27,021 nt of DNA. Origin: Ruthenibacterium sp. Lineage in GTDB: Bacteria > Bacillota > Clostridia > Oscillospirales > Ruminococcaceae. How positions within the stretch are numbered: the stretch's first letter is position 1; each line of letters opens with the position of its first letter. Below the pieces are notes generated by a model. That model was not told where the DNA came from. It worked only from the letters and a program-made list of their open reading frames with translations, and ran no database searches. Shown one piece after another: positions 14,925-22,802 of the stretch. The translations under genes and the position numbers were made by a program. Location of the stretch: assembly GCA_020025255.1 (NCBI GenBank), contig JAHHSK010000024.1, positions 1 through 27,021 on the forward strand, given 5' to 3'.

Positions 14925-15069
14925 GCGTCGATTTTGAAAAAAAGACCGCGAAATCCGTTCCGGCATGCAAAAAAACAGTCGTTTTGCCGTAAAAGCCTTG
15001 GATTTTCAAGGCAAAAATGCAGCATTTGTGAATTTACAGGTATTTTTTTGCAAAGCAGAGGGAATCCGT
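14925..15069. other. Non-coding stretch between the divergent pyrB and zinc-finger genes
   Basis: No gene is seen. A GCCTTG/CAAGGC stem-loop and an overlapping TTTTGCC/GGCAAAA pairing near 14990-15020 are mutually exclusive. They may be chance in A/T-rich DNA. Confidence 0.3.
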
Positions 15070-15098
15070 TTGCCAGTCGGAGAAATATATGTTAAAAT
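15070..15098 (+). promoter_or_regulatory. Promoter of the zinc-finger membrane protein gene
   Basis: TTGCCA (15070-15075) and TAAAAT (15093-15098) are 17 bases apart; the coding start at 15125 is about 20 bases past the expected transcription start. Confidence 0.6.
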
Positions 15099-15124
15099 AA
15101 ATCAGTTAAGGTGGTGTCAAAATT

Positions 15125-16021
15125 ATGAGCGAAAGATTTATTCCGCTTGCACAATCCCGTGCGAGCTATTATTGCAAAGGCAGCCCGGTTCACTTTGCTA
15201 TGGTGGAACTGTTCCGCATGGAAAGCACGGGGGAAACGGTTGTGACGCTGACGTTTAAAAACCTGTTTTCCCGTCCGCTTGTCACGTTTACCGCGTATTA
15301 CCGCTGCAAAAACCGGCATGGTGAAGTGATAGCGGAGGATTCGTTCACATATCAGGACGTGTATGCATCCGAAGGAGAAAGCTTTGGATTTGATGATGCG
15401 GTGTTCGTAAGTGCGGAACCGATCGGCTCGGTGGAAGTGCATTTGGGTTCGGTCACCTATGATGACGGTGTGGCGCACGATCTGCGCCGCTGCCCGGCTG
15501 TTGCGCTGCCCCCGCTGCGCCGCTTGAGCGAAACGGAACGAGCGGCCGTATGCCGCGCACTGAATACACAGGATGCGGAGTTTGAGCCGGTGCAGGCGGC
15601 GGATGGCTGGCGGTGTACCTGCGGGGAATTCAACTACAATGCAGGCCGCGGCAAGAACATGTGCAGCGAATGCGGATGTGAAAAGCTTTTGATCGGTGCG
15701 GCTGTGCGAAATGCCAAAAAAAGCAGCGCACAGCGGCGGCCGCAATATGATGCGGATATGCAGTTCCTGCCTGTGCAGGATCGCCCGGAAAATAATACGA
15801 ACGGGCATGGCGGCATGCAGTATATGGCACCCGCCGGCGAACAAGCGCAGCGCGCGAACGATCCTGCCGCACCGGTTTGTGATAATGCGGCAGGAACGGT
15901 AAATATTATGAAGGATTCCACAGCAGAGTTTATTTTGCGCTATGCACCGTTTATCACTATGGCGGCAGCGTCCGCCATAACGATGACTGCGGCGATGATT
16001 CTGCAAATGATGATGGGATAA
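15125..16021 (+). CDS. Tail-anchored zinc-finger protein of unknown function
   Basis: This 298-residue protein is not one I can name. Residues 1-125 look like a beta-rich domain (ETVVTLTFKNLF, TFTAYYRCKNRHGEVIAED, GSVEVHLGSVTYDDG). A linker helix with SETERAAVCRALN leads to a RanBP2-like zinc finger: Trp162, then Cys164 and Cys166 in WRCTCGEFNYN, then Cys180 and Cys183 in MCSECG. A low-complexity polar stretch (about 195-262) follows, and a single hydrophobic helix ends the protein (about 276-296). The finger would thus be cytoplasmic with a C-terminal membrane anchor. The start is ATG at 15125 behind AAGGTGGTG. It sits 73 bases before the topoisomerase pair, separated by a hairpin. Confidence 0.72.
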   Translation: MSERFIPLAQSRASYYCKGSPVHFAMVELFRMESTGETVVTLTFKNLFSRPLVTFTAYYRCKNRHGEVIAEDSFTYQDVYASEGESFGFDDAVFVSAEPIGSVEVHLGSVTYDDGVAHDLRRCPAVALPPLRRLSETERAAVCRALNTQDAEFEPVQAADGWRCTCGEFNYNAGRGKNMCSECGCEKLLIGAAVRNAKKSSAQRRPQYDADMQFLPVQDRPENNTNGHGGMQYMAPAGEQAQRANDPAAPVCDNAAGTVNIMKDSTAEFILRYAPFITMAAASAITMTAAMILQMMMG

Positions 16022-16030
16022 AACGCAACA

Positions 16031-16052
16031 GGGCGGCTCTTGCGAGCCGCCC
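16031..16052 (+). terminator. Hairpin between the zinc-finger gene and parE
   Basis: A perfect 9-bp stem GGGCGGCTC/GAGCCGCCC with loop TTGC follows the stop by about 10 bases. There is no T tract after it, so it may be a weak or factor-dependent terminator, or an RNA-stability hairpin. Confidence 0.4.
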
Positions 16053-16094
16053 CGTATGCAGTTTCATGAAGGATTTTAGAGGAGGCAAAACTGA

Positions 16095-18074
16095 ATGGCA
16101 AAGCGAAATGCCGCCTATGATAACGAAAGCATTGTATCCCTGAAGGGTGCGGATCGTGTCCGCAAGCGTCCGGGGGTCATTTTTGGGTCAGACGGTGTGG
16201 ATGGGTGCGCTCATTCTATTTTTGAAATTTTATCGAATGCAATCGATGAAGCCCGCTCTGGATATGGCGATAAAATCATGATCACAAAACACAAGGATGG
16301 CTCTGTCGAGGTGGAAGACTTCGGCCGGGGCATGCCGGTGGATTACAACAAAAACGAAGAGCGCTATAACTGGGAATTGCTGTTTTGTGAAATGTATGCC
16401 GGCGGCAAGTATTCCGCAGGGGATGATAACTATGAATATGCGCTGGGCTTGAACGGACTGGGGCTTTGTGCAACGCAGTATGCATCCGAATGGATGACAG
16501 CGGATATCTATCGGGATGGGTATCACTATCATCTGGATTTCCGCAAGGGCGAAAATGTCGGGGGACTGCACAAGGAGCCTGCCGGCCGCAGAAAAACCGG
16601 ATCGAAAATCCACTGGAAACCGGATACGGATGTGTTTACCGATATCAATGTGCCAAGCGAATATTACCGCGATGTCATCAAGCGGCAGGCGGTTGTCAAT
16701 GCGGGCGTAACGATCGTTTTTACCGATGAGACGGAAGACGGAAAAACGGTGACCGAATACTGCTATCAGAACGGCATCGACGATTATGTGGAAGAATTGG
16801 CCGATCTTCAAAGCCTGACGCCGGTGGTGTCGTTCCAGTCTTCAGCCGAAGGGCGCGACCGTGCCGATCGCCCGGACTACAAGGTCAAGATGCAGGCGGC
16901 ATTCTGCTTTTCCAATAAAAATCAGCTGATCGAATATTACCATAACTCCAGCTGGCTGGAACACGGCGGAAGCCCCGACCGCGCGGTGAAAAATGCCTTT
17001 GTCAGCCAGATCGATGCATTTTTAAAATCAAAAAATCTGTATAAAAAAGGGGAAAGCAAGATCTCCTTTACGGATGTGCAGGATTGCCTGATTTTTGTCT
17101 CCAGTTCGTTTTCTACCCAGACAAGCTACGAAAACCAGACAAAAAAAGCCATCACAAATAAGTTTATCCAACAGGCAATGACCGATTTTCTCAAGCACAG
17201 CTTGGAAGTATATTTCCTGGAAAAGCCCGAAGAAGCTATGAAAATTGCCCAGCAGGTGCTGGTCAATAAGAAAAGCCGCGAACATGCCGACAAGGTGCGC
17301 CAGGGGGCAAAAAAGACGCTTTCGGCACAGATCGATATTGCAAATCGCGTGCAGAAGTTTGTGGACTGCCGTTCCAAGGATCTTTCCAAGCGGGAAATTT
17401 ATATCGTTGAGGGCGATTCGGCAATGGGTGCCGTCAAAACCAGCCGCGATTCGGAATTTCAGGCAATCATGCCGGTCCGCGGCAAAATCCTTAACTGCCT
17501 GAAAGCGGATTATGACCGCATTTTCAAAAGCGATGTCATTACCGATTTGATCAAGGTGCTGGGCTGCGGTGTGGAGCTGGGCGGAAAAGGGAAAAAAGAT
17601 CTTTCCAGTTTTGATATCGGCAATCTTCGCTGGAATAAAGTAATCATATGCACCGATGCGGATGTGGACGGATATCAGATCCGTACGCTGATCCTGACTA
17701 TGATTTACCGTCTGATGCCGACGCTGATCCGCGAAGGCTATATCTATATTGCAGAATCGCCGCTTTATGAAATCGAAAGCAAAGGCAAAACCTACTTTGC
17801 TTATACGGAACCGGAAAAAGCCGAGTTTCTGCGCCGGATCGGCGATGCCAAGTTTTCGATCCAGCGTTCGAAAGGCCTTGGCGAAAACGACGCAGAGATG
17901 ATGTGGCTGACTACCATGAACCCGGAAACGCGGCGTTTGATCAAGGTGACACCGGAGGATGCCAAACGGACCGGAGAGGTGTTCGATCTGCTTTTGGGGG
18001 ATAATCTTGCAGGCCGCAAGGAGCATATTGCAAACCATGGCTGCGAATATCTGGATGATCTGGATGTTTCCTGA
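16095..18074 (+). CDS. parE: Type IIA DNA topoisomerase subunit B, ParE-like
   Basis: The 659-residue protein has a GHKL ATPase domain (about 1-210) with ILSNAIDEA (Asn48), DFGRGMPVD and the ATP-lid glycines GLNGLGL (118-124). A transducer domain (about 220-390) follows, then the TOPRIM domain with EGDSA (439-443) and DADVDG (521-526), and finally QRSKGLGEND (590-599). The length is typical for the B subunit without large insertions. Together with the next gene it would form a heterotetramer that passes one duplex through another using ATP. Sequence departs from housekeeping GyrB (LSNAIDEA in place of VDNSIDEA), so topoisomerase IV or a paralogue is more likely than gyrase. The start is ATG at 16095 behind GAGGAGG. 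Confidence 0.92.
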   Translation: MAKRNAAYDNESIVSLKGADRVRKRPGVIFGSDGVDGCAHSIFEILSNAIDEARSGYGDKIMITKHKDGSVEVEDFGRGMPVDYNKNEERYNWELLFCEMYAGGKYSAGDDNYEYALGLNGLGLCATQYASEWMTADIYRDGYHYHLDFRKGENVGGLHKEPAGRRKTGSKIHWKPDTDVFTDINVPSEYYRDVIKRQAVVNAGVTIVFTDETEDGKTVTEYCYQNGIDDYVEELADLQSLTPVVSFQSSAEGRDRADRPDYKVKMQAAFCFSNKNQLIEYYHNSSWLEHGGSPDRAVKNAFVSQIDAFLKSKNLYKKGESKISFTDVQDCLIFVSSSFSTQTSYENQTKKAITNKFIQQAMTDFLKHSLEVYFLEKPEEAMKIAQQVLVNKKSREHADKVRQGAKKTLSAQIDIANRVQKFVDCRSKDLSKREIYIVEGDSAMGAVKTSRDSEFQAIMPVRGKILNCLKADYDRIFKSDVITDLIKVLGCGVELGGKGKKDLSSFDIGNLRWNKVIICTDADVDGYQIRTLILTMIYRLMPTLIREGYIYIAESPLYEIESKGKTYFAYTEPEKAEFLRRIGDAKFSIQRSKGLGENDAEMMWLTTMNPETRRLIKVTPEDAKRTGEVFDLLLGDNLAGRKEHIANHGCEYLDDLDVS

Positions 18075-18212
18075 TGCACAGTGAAAAAGCAGCGCACAAG
18101 GGAAGGGCGGCATCTGTGCTGCATCACAGCAGCGCGAAGCGATGTCCCCGCACAAGCTGCTTGACGGCAGAAAGAAAAAACATGCGATTTGCAGCAGGAA
18201 AGGATTTGCTTT

Positions 18213-20462
18213 ATGGCAAAAAAATCAAGTAAAAAGCCGGTGAAAAAAGTACGTCCGCAGCTGGGCGACAGCGTGGAGATCATCGATGCAGGCAGCGTGC
18301 TGGAGGATCCGATCACCCATACGCTGGAGGCAAACTATATGCCTTATGCCATGAGCGTGATCGTATCGCGCGCTTTGCCGGAAATCGATGGCTTCAAACC
18401 CGCGCACCGCAAGGTGCTGTACACAATGTATGAGATGGGGCTGCTGAAGGGCAGCCGAACCAAATCGGCCAATATCGTGGGCAATACCATGCACCTGAAC
18501 CCGCACGGCGATCAGGCAATCTATGATACTATGGTGCGTCTTGCGCGCTGCAATGAGAGCCTGCTGGTGCCGTACGTTTCGGGCAAGGGAAACTTCGGCA
18601 AGGCGTACAGCCGGGATATGGCATACGCGGCCTCTCGTTATACAGAGGCAAAGCTGGAGGAGATCTGCACAGAACTGTTCCGCGATATTGAAAAGGATAC
18701 CGTGGATTTTGTGGATAACTATGATGCATCGACCACAGAACCCACACTGCTGCCGGTTTCCTTCCCGACGATCCTTGCCAATAACACGCTGGGCATTGCT
18801 GTCGGTATGGCATCGAGCATCTGCTCATTCAATTTGGCGGAACTTTGCCGGACAACCATTGCACTGCTGAAGGATCCGGAACATGATATCAAAACCACCC
18901 TGCCGGCACCGGATTTTGTGGGGGGCGGATATATCCTGTACAATGAGGCAGAGCTGGATAAAATTTACAGCACCGGACGCGGAAGTGTGCGGGTGCGTGC
19001 GAAATACGAATACCAGAAAGACGGGAATATGATCGAGATTTCCCAGATCCCGCCCACGACCACGATCGAAGCGATCATGGATAAAATAGCGGATCTGGTC
19101 AAGACAGGGCGTGTCAAGGAAATCAGCGATATGCGCGATGAGACGGATCTGAACGGCCTGAAATTGACGATCGACCTCAAACGCGGACAGGATGCGGATA
19201 AGGTGATGCAAAGGCTGTTCCGCCTGACACCGCTGGAGGACACCTTTGCATGCAACTTCAATATTTTGATTTCCGGCATGCCGCGCGTTATGGGTGTTCG
19301 GGAAATTTTGACGGAATGGTGTGCATTCCGAAGCGAGTGCGTGCGCCGGCGCACCTATTTTGAACTTTGCGGCAAGGAAAAGCGCCTGCATCTGCTGCGC
19401 GGCTTGGAAGCGATCCTGCTGGATATTGATAAAGCCGTGCGTATCGTGCGCGAAACGGATGAGGAAGCAGAGGTCGTCCCGAATCTGATGATCGGCTTTG
19501 GAATTGATAAAATTCAGGCAGAATATGTGGCGGAAATCAAGCTGCGCCATTTGAACCGCGAGTATATCCTGCGGCGCACACAGGAAACGACAGAGCTGGA
19601 AAAAGAAATCGAACGGCTGCAACAGATTTTGGATGATCCGAAGAAAATTCGCCGCATCATGATCGATGAACTCAATGAGGTCATAAAAAAATATGGGGAA
19701 GACCGCCGCAGCGAGATCCTTTATGATGCACAGGACAGCCAAGCGCAGGAGGAAAACGAAAGCATGCCGGATTACCCGGTCACGGTGTTCTTTACGCGGG
19801 AATCGTATTTCAAAAAAATCACCCCGCAGTCGCTGCGCATGTCAGGGGAACAGAAGCTGAAAGAGGGAGATGAAATCACCGTTCAGCTGGAAACAAAAAA
19901 TAATGCGGAATTGCTGTTCTTTACAAACCGCTGCCAGGTATACAAGTGCCGTGTCGGTGATTTCGAGGACGGAAAGGCAAGCCTTATGGGCGATTATATT
20001 CCGGCAAAGCTTGGAATGGATGCCGATGAAGTTCCGGTGTATATGGCACTGACCACAGATTATAAAGGCCATATGATCTTTGTGTTTGAAAACGGAAAAA
20101 TAGCGCGCATCCCCATGGAAAGCTATGCGACAAAGCAGAATCGGCGCAAGCTGATCAATGCATATTGCGATAAATCGCCGTTATTCGCTGCGGTTTATCT
20201 GCATGAGGAAAGCGAGATTGCAGTATACACCAGCGCAGGGCGCATGCTGCTTGTGGGTTCTGCCCAGATTCCGCCCAAGCAGACTAAGACGTCTGCGGGG
20301 GTCAATGTGGTTACGCTGAAGAAAAACCAGAAAATCACCCAAGTCCGTTTGGCACAAGAGCTGGAGCTGAATAATCCGCATCGCTATCGAGTGCGGACAC
20401 TGCCGGCAGCCGGCGCGATTGTGCGTGAAGAAGATACCGCAGAACAGCTTCGTCTTGATTGA
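18213..20462 (+). CDS. parC: Type IIA DNA topoisomerase subunit A, ParC-like
   Basis: The 749-residue protein has the breakage-reunion core YAMSVIVSRALPEIDGFKPAHRKVLYTMYEMG, then NPHGDQAIYDTM and YAASRYTEAKL with catalytic Tyr143. A coiled-coil gate (about 385-520) and a C-terminal DNA-wrapping domain follow. No GyrA-box (QRRGGKG) is evident in the C-terminal part, which favours ParC over GyrA. The residue matching E. coli GyrA Ser83 is Gln101. I chose ATG at 18213, behind AGGAAAGGA, over a TTG eight codons earlier. A 138-base gap separates it from parE; no terminator with a T tract is seen there, so one operon is likely. A strong palindromic terminator follows. Confidence 0.92.
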   Translation: MAKKSSKKPVKKVRPQLGDSVEIIDAGSVLEDPITHTLEANYMPYAMSVIVSRALPEIDGFKPAHRKVLYTMYEMGLLKGSRTKSANIVGNTMHLNPHGDQAIYDTMVRLARCNESLLVPYVSGKGNFGKAYSRDMAYAASRYTEAKLEEICTELFRDIEKDTVDFVDNYDASTTEPTLLPVSFPTILANNTLGIAVGMASSICSFNLAELCRTTIALLKDPEHDIKTTLPAPDFVGGGYILYNEAELDKIYSTGRGSVRVRAKYEYQKDGNMIEISQIPPTTTIEAIMDKIADLVKTGRVKEISDMRDETDLNGLKLTIDLKRGQDADKVMQRLFRLTPLEDTFACNFNILISGMPRVMGVREILTEWCAFRSECVRRRTYFELCGKEKRLHLLRGLEAILLDIDKAVRIVRETDEEAEVVPNLMIGFGIDKIQAEYVAEIKLRHLNREYILRRTQETTELEKEIERLQQILDDPKKIRRIMIDELNEVIKKYGEDRRSEILYDAQDSQAQEENESMPDYPVTVFFTRESYFKKITPQSLRMSGEQKLKEGDEITVQLETKNNAELLFFTNRCQVYKCRVGDFEDGKASLMGDYIPAKLGMDADEVPVYMALTTDYKGHMIFVFENGKIARIPMESYATKQNRRKLINAYCDKSPLFAAVYLHEESEIAVYTSAGRMLLVGSAQIPPKQTKTSAGVNVVTLKKNQKITQVRLAQELELNNPHRYRVRTLPAAGAIVREEDTAEQLRLD

Positions 20463-20464
20463 TG

Positions 20465-20500
20465 AAAAAATCCCCGACGGGTGCACCCGTCGGGGATTTT
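20465..20500. terminator. Perfectly palindromic bidirectional terminator
   Basis: The 34 bases from 20467 to 20500 form a perfect palindrome with a GC-rich core, starting with AAAA and ending with TTTT. The stem is flanked by A and T on both sides, so it can end parC (plus) and the M3 peptidase gene (minus), which stops at 20506. Confidence 0.9.
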
Positions 20501-20505
20501 GCTGT

Positions 20506-22239
20506 TTATGCGGCATCGGAAAGGGAAAGCTCGGAAAGATGCATTTCCTCCACAAGCGCAGCGCCGATTTCAAAAACACAGTCGGATTCAAACGGATTGC
20601 TCAGCCCGACATCCTTGAGGGTCTCAAGATAGCTGCAATTTATGGTGTGCTGGGTTAAATGATCGTATACGGCAAGGGCATGATCGCGGTCATCGCGTGC
20701 GATCTTCCACAATTCCAATGCGGAAACTGCGGATGTGGCATAGCTGATATAATAGAAAGGGGTTTCGTAATGGTGGTGGATATCGACCCATTCCCAATAG
20801 ATCGGATAGCCCAGATATTCTTCCGACAGCTTGCCGTGCAGTTCATTTGCTTGGCGCAGCGTAAGATCGGGATTTTCAAAAACAGCCTGCTGGAAGGCAT
20901 CCTCAACGCAGCCTTGCAGAATGGAATCAACCAGGTTGATCAACTGAGCATATTCAAATAAATCGGAATCCGTTCCGTACAATTCGTCATATCGCTGGAA
21001 CATCAATACCTCAAGCCCCTGCGAATGGATTTCCGCAAGATCCAGATTGTTTCCGTCGTTCCAGATCGTTTCGCCCATGAGATAAAAATTATAATAATGC
21101 CCAAATTCGTGGAACAGAGTGCTGGGATCGGTATATAGGTCATTGTTGATGAACAGGAAGGGGGCGCCGTACTCATTAAGAAGTGTTGTGTAGGCAGCAC
21201 CCATGCGGTTCTCCCCGCCGCCGATATCATAAAGGCCGCAGCTGCGCATGTAGTCTAAGGCCTGCTGCATCTCTTTGGGGTAGCCGTCCTCGGCCAGCGC
21301 GCGCTCCAGAGTATCAAAGCCATCGACAAGCTGGGCCTCGCAGCGCGACCGGGCATCCAGGATATCCTGCGAATAGAAATAGTTTGCAGCCGCGCTTACC
21401 GGGGCAAGGTATTCTTTGACATCGTGCGCAAATGCATCGGCATCGGTTTTGGTGAAATCGCGTCCAAGGCAGTCGTAGGCGTAATCAGTATAACTGTCGT
21501 ATCCCAAAGTTTTGGCAATTTCAGCACGCAGACGGCATAATTCCAGATAGATCGTTCCAAGAACTTCATTTTTCTTCTGGTAAATTTCAAAGTAAAGCGG
21601 GATATCCTCGCTGGAGGAAAAATCAAGATCGTCGAGCGTTACGGCCTCCCCGTTGCGCTGTGCGGTGTATTCCTGTGCGGAAAGACGCGAGTATTCGCTT
21701 ACCAGTGCTTGTTCCTGTGCACAGAGCTCTTCGATTTCGGGCGAATTGAGCTTGCGGTTGTGTTCATGACGCTGGATAAAATCTGCACCCCACGCACTTT
21801 TTGCTTTTTTTGCAAAAGAAGAATCCAAAATCGCATCCGTAAGCTCGATCATACGGTTATCAAGCTGAACCCATGCTTCGTCCAGTGCAAGATCTTCGCT
21901 GCGGTAGTAATCATCGGAAAGATCCAGATGATATTGGATTCCGGCATAGGAGGCCATGGTATCAAAATGGCTCAGATCGTGCAGGATTTCACGATACAGG
22001 GAAAGAACTGCATCGGCATCGCCTTCCTTTGTAAGAGCCAGAGCTTGATCGATTTTGGCAGAGATATCCGCAGAATCGGGGCGCTTGTAGCGGATGTCCT
22101 CAAGGGAGATATCTTCGTGCACGGCGCGCGGATAGGCAAAAACTTCAGACGGCGGCACCGAAGAACCGCATGCAGTGAAAAACAGGCAGGCAGCCAAAAC
22201 GAGACTGCCGATTTTGGTAAAAGCGAGTTTGTGCTTCAT
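20506..22239 (-). CDS. M3 family metallopeptidase, secreted lipoprotein
   Basis: The 577-residue protein starts with a lipoprotein signal: MKHKLAFTKIG, a hydrophobic core and the lipobox FTAC with Cys24. The zinc site is HEFGH (377-381), with a third ligand expected at Glu403 (AEIHSQ), 26 residues after the first histidine, as in M3 oligoendopeptidases (PepF/thimet type). The mostly helical remainder is normal for this fold. Most M3 enzymes are cytoplasmic oligopeptidases; here the lipobox points to peptide trimming on the outer face of the membrane. The start is ATG at 22239 behind AAGGAG, not the upstream in-frame codon at 22308. It appears monocistronic and divergent from secG. Confidence 0.92.
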   Translation of the reverse strand: MKHKLAFTKIGSLVLAACLFFTACGSSVPPSEVFAYPRAVHEDISLEDIRYKRPDSADISAKIDQALALTKEGDADAVLSLYREILHDLSHFDTMASYAGIQYHLDLSDDYYRSEDLALDEAWVQLDNRMIELTDAILDSSFAKKAKSAWGADFIQRHEHNRKLNSPEIEELCAQEQALVSEYSRLSAQEYTAQRNGEAVTLDDLDFSSSEDIPLYFEIYQKKNEVLGTIYLELCRLRAEIAKTLGYDSYTDYAYDCLGRDFTKTDADAFAHDVKEYLAPVSAAANYFYSQDILDARSRCEAQLVDGFDTLERALAEDGYPKEMQQALDYMRSCGLYDIGGGENRMGAAYTTLLNEYGAPFLFINNDLYTDPSTLFHEFGHYYNFYLMGETIWNDGNNLDLAEIHSQGLEVLMFQRYDELYGTDSDLFEYAQLINLVDSILQGCVEDAFQQAVFENPDLTLRQANELHGKLSEEYLGYPIYWEWVDIHHHYETPFYYISYATSAVSALELWKIARDDRDHALAVYDHLTQHTINCSYLETLKDVGLSNPFESDCVFEIGAALVEEMHLSELSLSDAA

Positions 22240-22372
22240 GATAGAACTCCTTACATCAAACGATAACAGAGAATGACACTTGCGCGAATCTTTCTTATGA
22301 TACCACAATTCTAAAAAGAAAAGACGAAAAATGCAACATGAATTGAATAAATAAGAAAAAAACTTCAGACTG

Positions 22373-22397
22373 CGGCAATAATACCTACTTATTGCCG
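22373..22397. promoter_or_regulatory. Inverted repeat between divergent genes, possible operator
   Basis: A perfect 9-bp inverted repeat, CGGCAATAA and TTATTGCCG, with a 7-base centre lies 9 bases upstream of the secG -35 box, in the region shared with the M3 peptidase gene. Its position suggests a protein-binding site. No regulator is encoded nearby. Confidence 0.45.
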
Positions 22398-22406
22398 GGG
22401 AAACAC

Positions 22407-22435
22407 TTGCTTTTTTTGAAAAGCTATGGTATTAT
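22407..22435 (+). promoter_or_regulatory. Promoter of secG
   Basis: TTGCTT (22407-22412) and TATTAT (22430-22435) are 17 bases apart, with an extended -10 TGG just before TATTAT. Confidence 0.7.
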
Positions 22436-22465
22436 CATTATTGCTAATGAACTGGAGGTTTCGAA

Positions 22466-22714
22466 ATGGGTGTTTTAGAAATTATCAGCGGTGTGCTGCT
22501 GATTCTGTGCAGCGTTGCGATTATCGGTATGGTTCTGTTTCAGGATTCCCAGGGCAACGGTCTTTCCGGCGCGATCGGCGGCGGAAATATGGTGGGGGCA
22601 AACGGACGTTCCCGTTCTGCCGGCACAAGGCTTGCAAAGTATACAAAGTATGCTGCGATTGCATTTTTCGTGCTTGCCATTCTGGTTGGTGTTATTAGTA
22701 TCTACCTGAAATAA
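22466..22714 (+). CDS. secG: Preprotein translocase subunit SecG
   Basis: The 82-residue protein has two membrane helices (about 3-24 and 60-80) linked by a glycine- and polar-rich loop. VLFQDSQGNGLSGAIGGG is the conserved SecG loop. It is part of the SecYEG channel and eases protein export. The start is ATG at 22466 behind GGAGG. It is followed by a terminator and then rnr; the secG-rnr pairing is common in Firmicutes. Confidence 0.95.
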   Translation: MGVLEIISGVLLILCSVAIIGMVLFQDSQGNGLSGAIGGGNMVGANGRSRSAGTRLAKYTKYAAIAFFVLAILVGVISIYLK

Positions 22715-22719
22715 GTTTC

Positions 22720-22752
22720 AAAAAAGCCCGCCGACCCAGGCGGGCTTTTTTT
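22720..22752 (+). terminator. Intrinsic terminator of secG
   Basis: AAAAAAGCCCGCC (22720-22732) pairs with GGCGGGCTTTTTT (22739-22751), with the 6-base loop GACCCA and a long T tract. It lies between secG and rnr, so rnr depends on readthrough or a promoter of its own. Confidence 0.9.
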
Positions 22753-22802
22753 ACATGGAACATGGGGAAAAGCATACAAAACGCTATGGAGTAGTGGTTA
22801 TC

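Noticed and set aside
15092..16006. 304-codon open frame antisense to the zinc-finger gene
   Set aside because: The plus frame has a promoter, a ribosome site, ordered cysteine motif and membrane anchor; the antisense frame is rich in Arg, His and Cys and runs over the promoter.
17028..18155. Long open frame on the minus strand inside parE (375 codons)
   Set aside because: Antisense shadow of the conserved TOPRIM and transducer coding region; rich in His and Cys as expected for reversed coding sequence.
18825..19742. 305-codon open frame on the minus strand inside parC
   Set aside because: Antisense shadow of parC without start signals.
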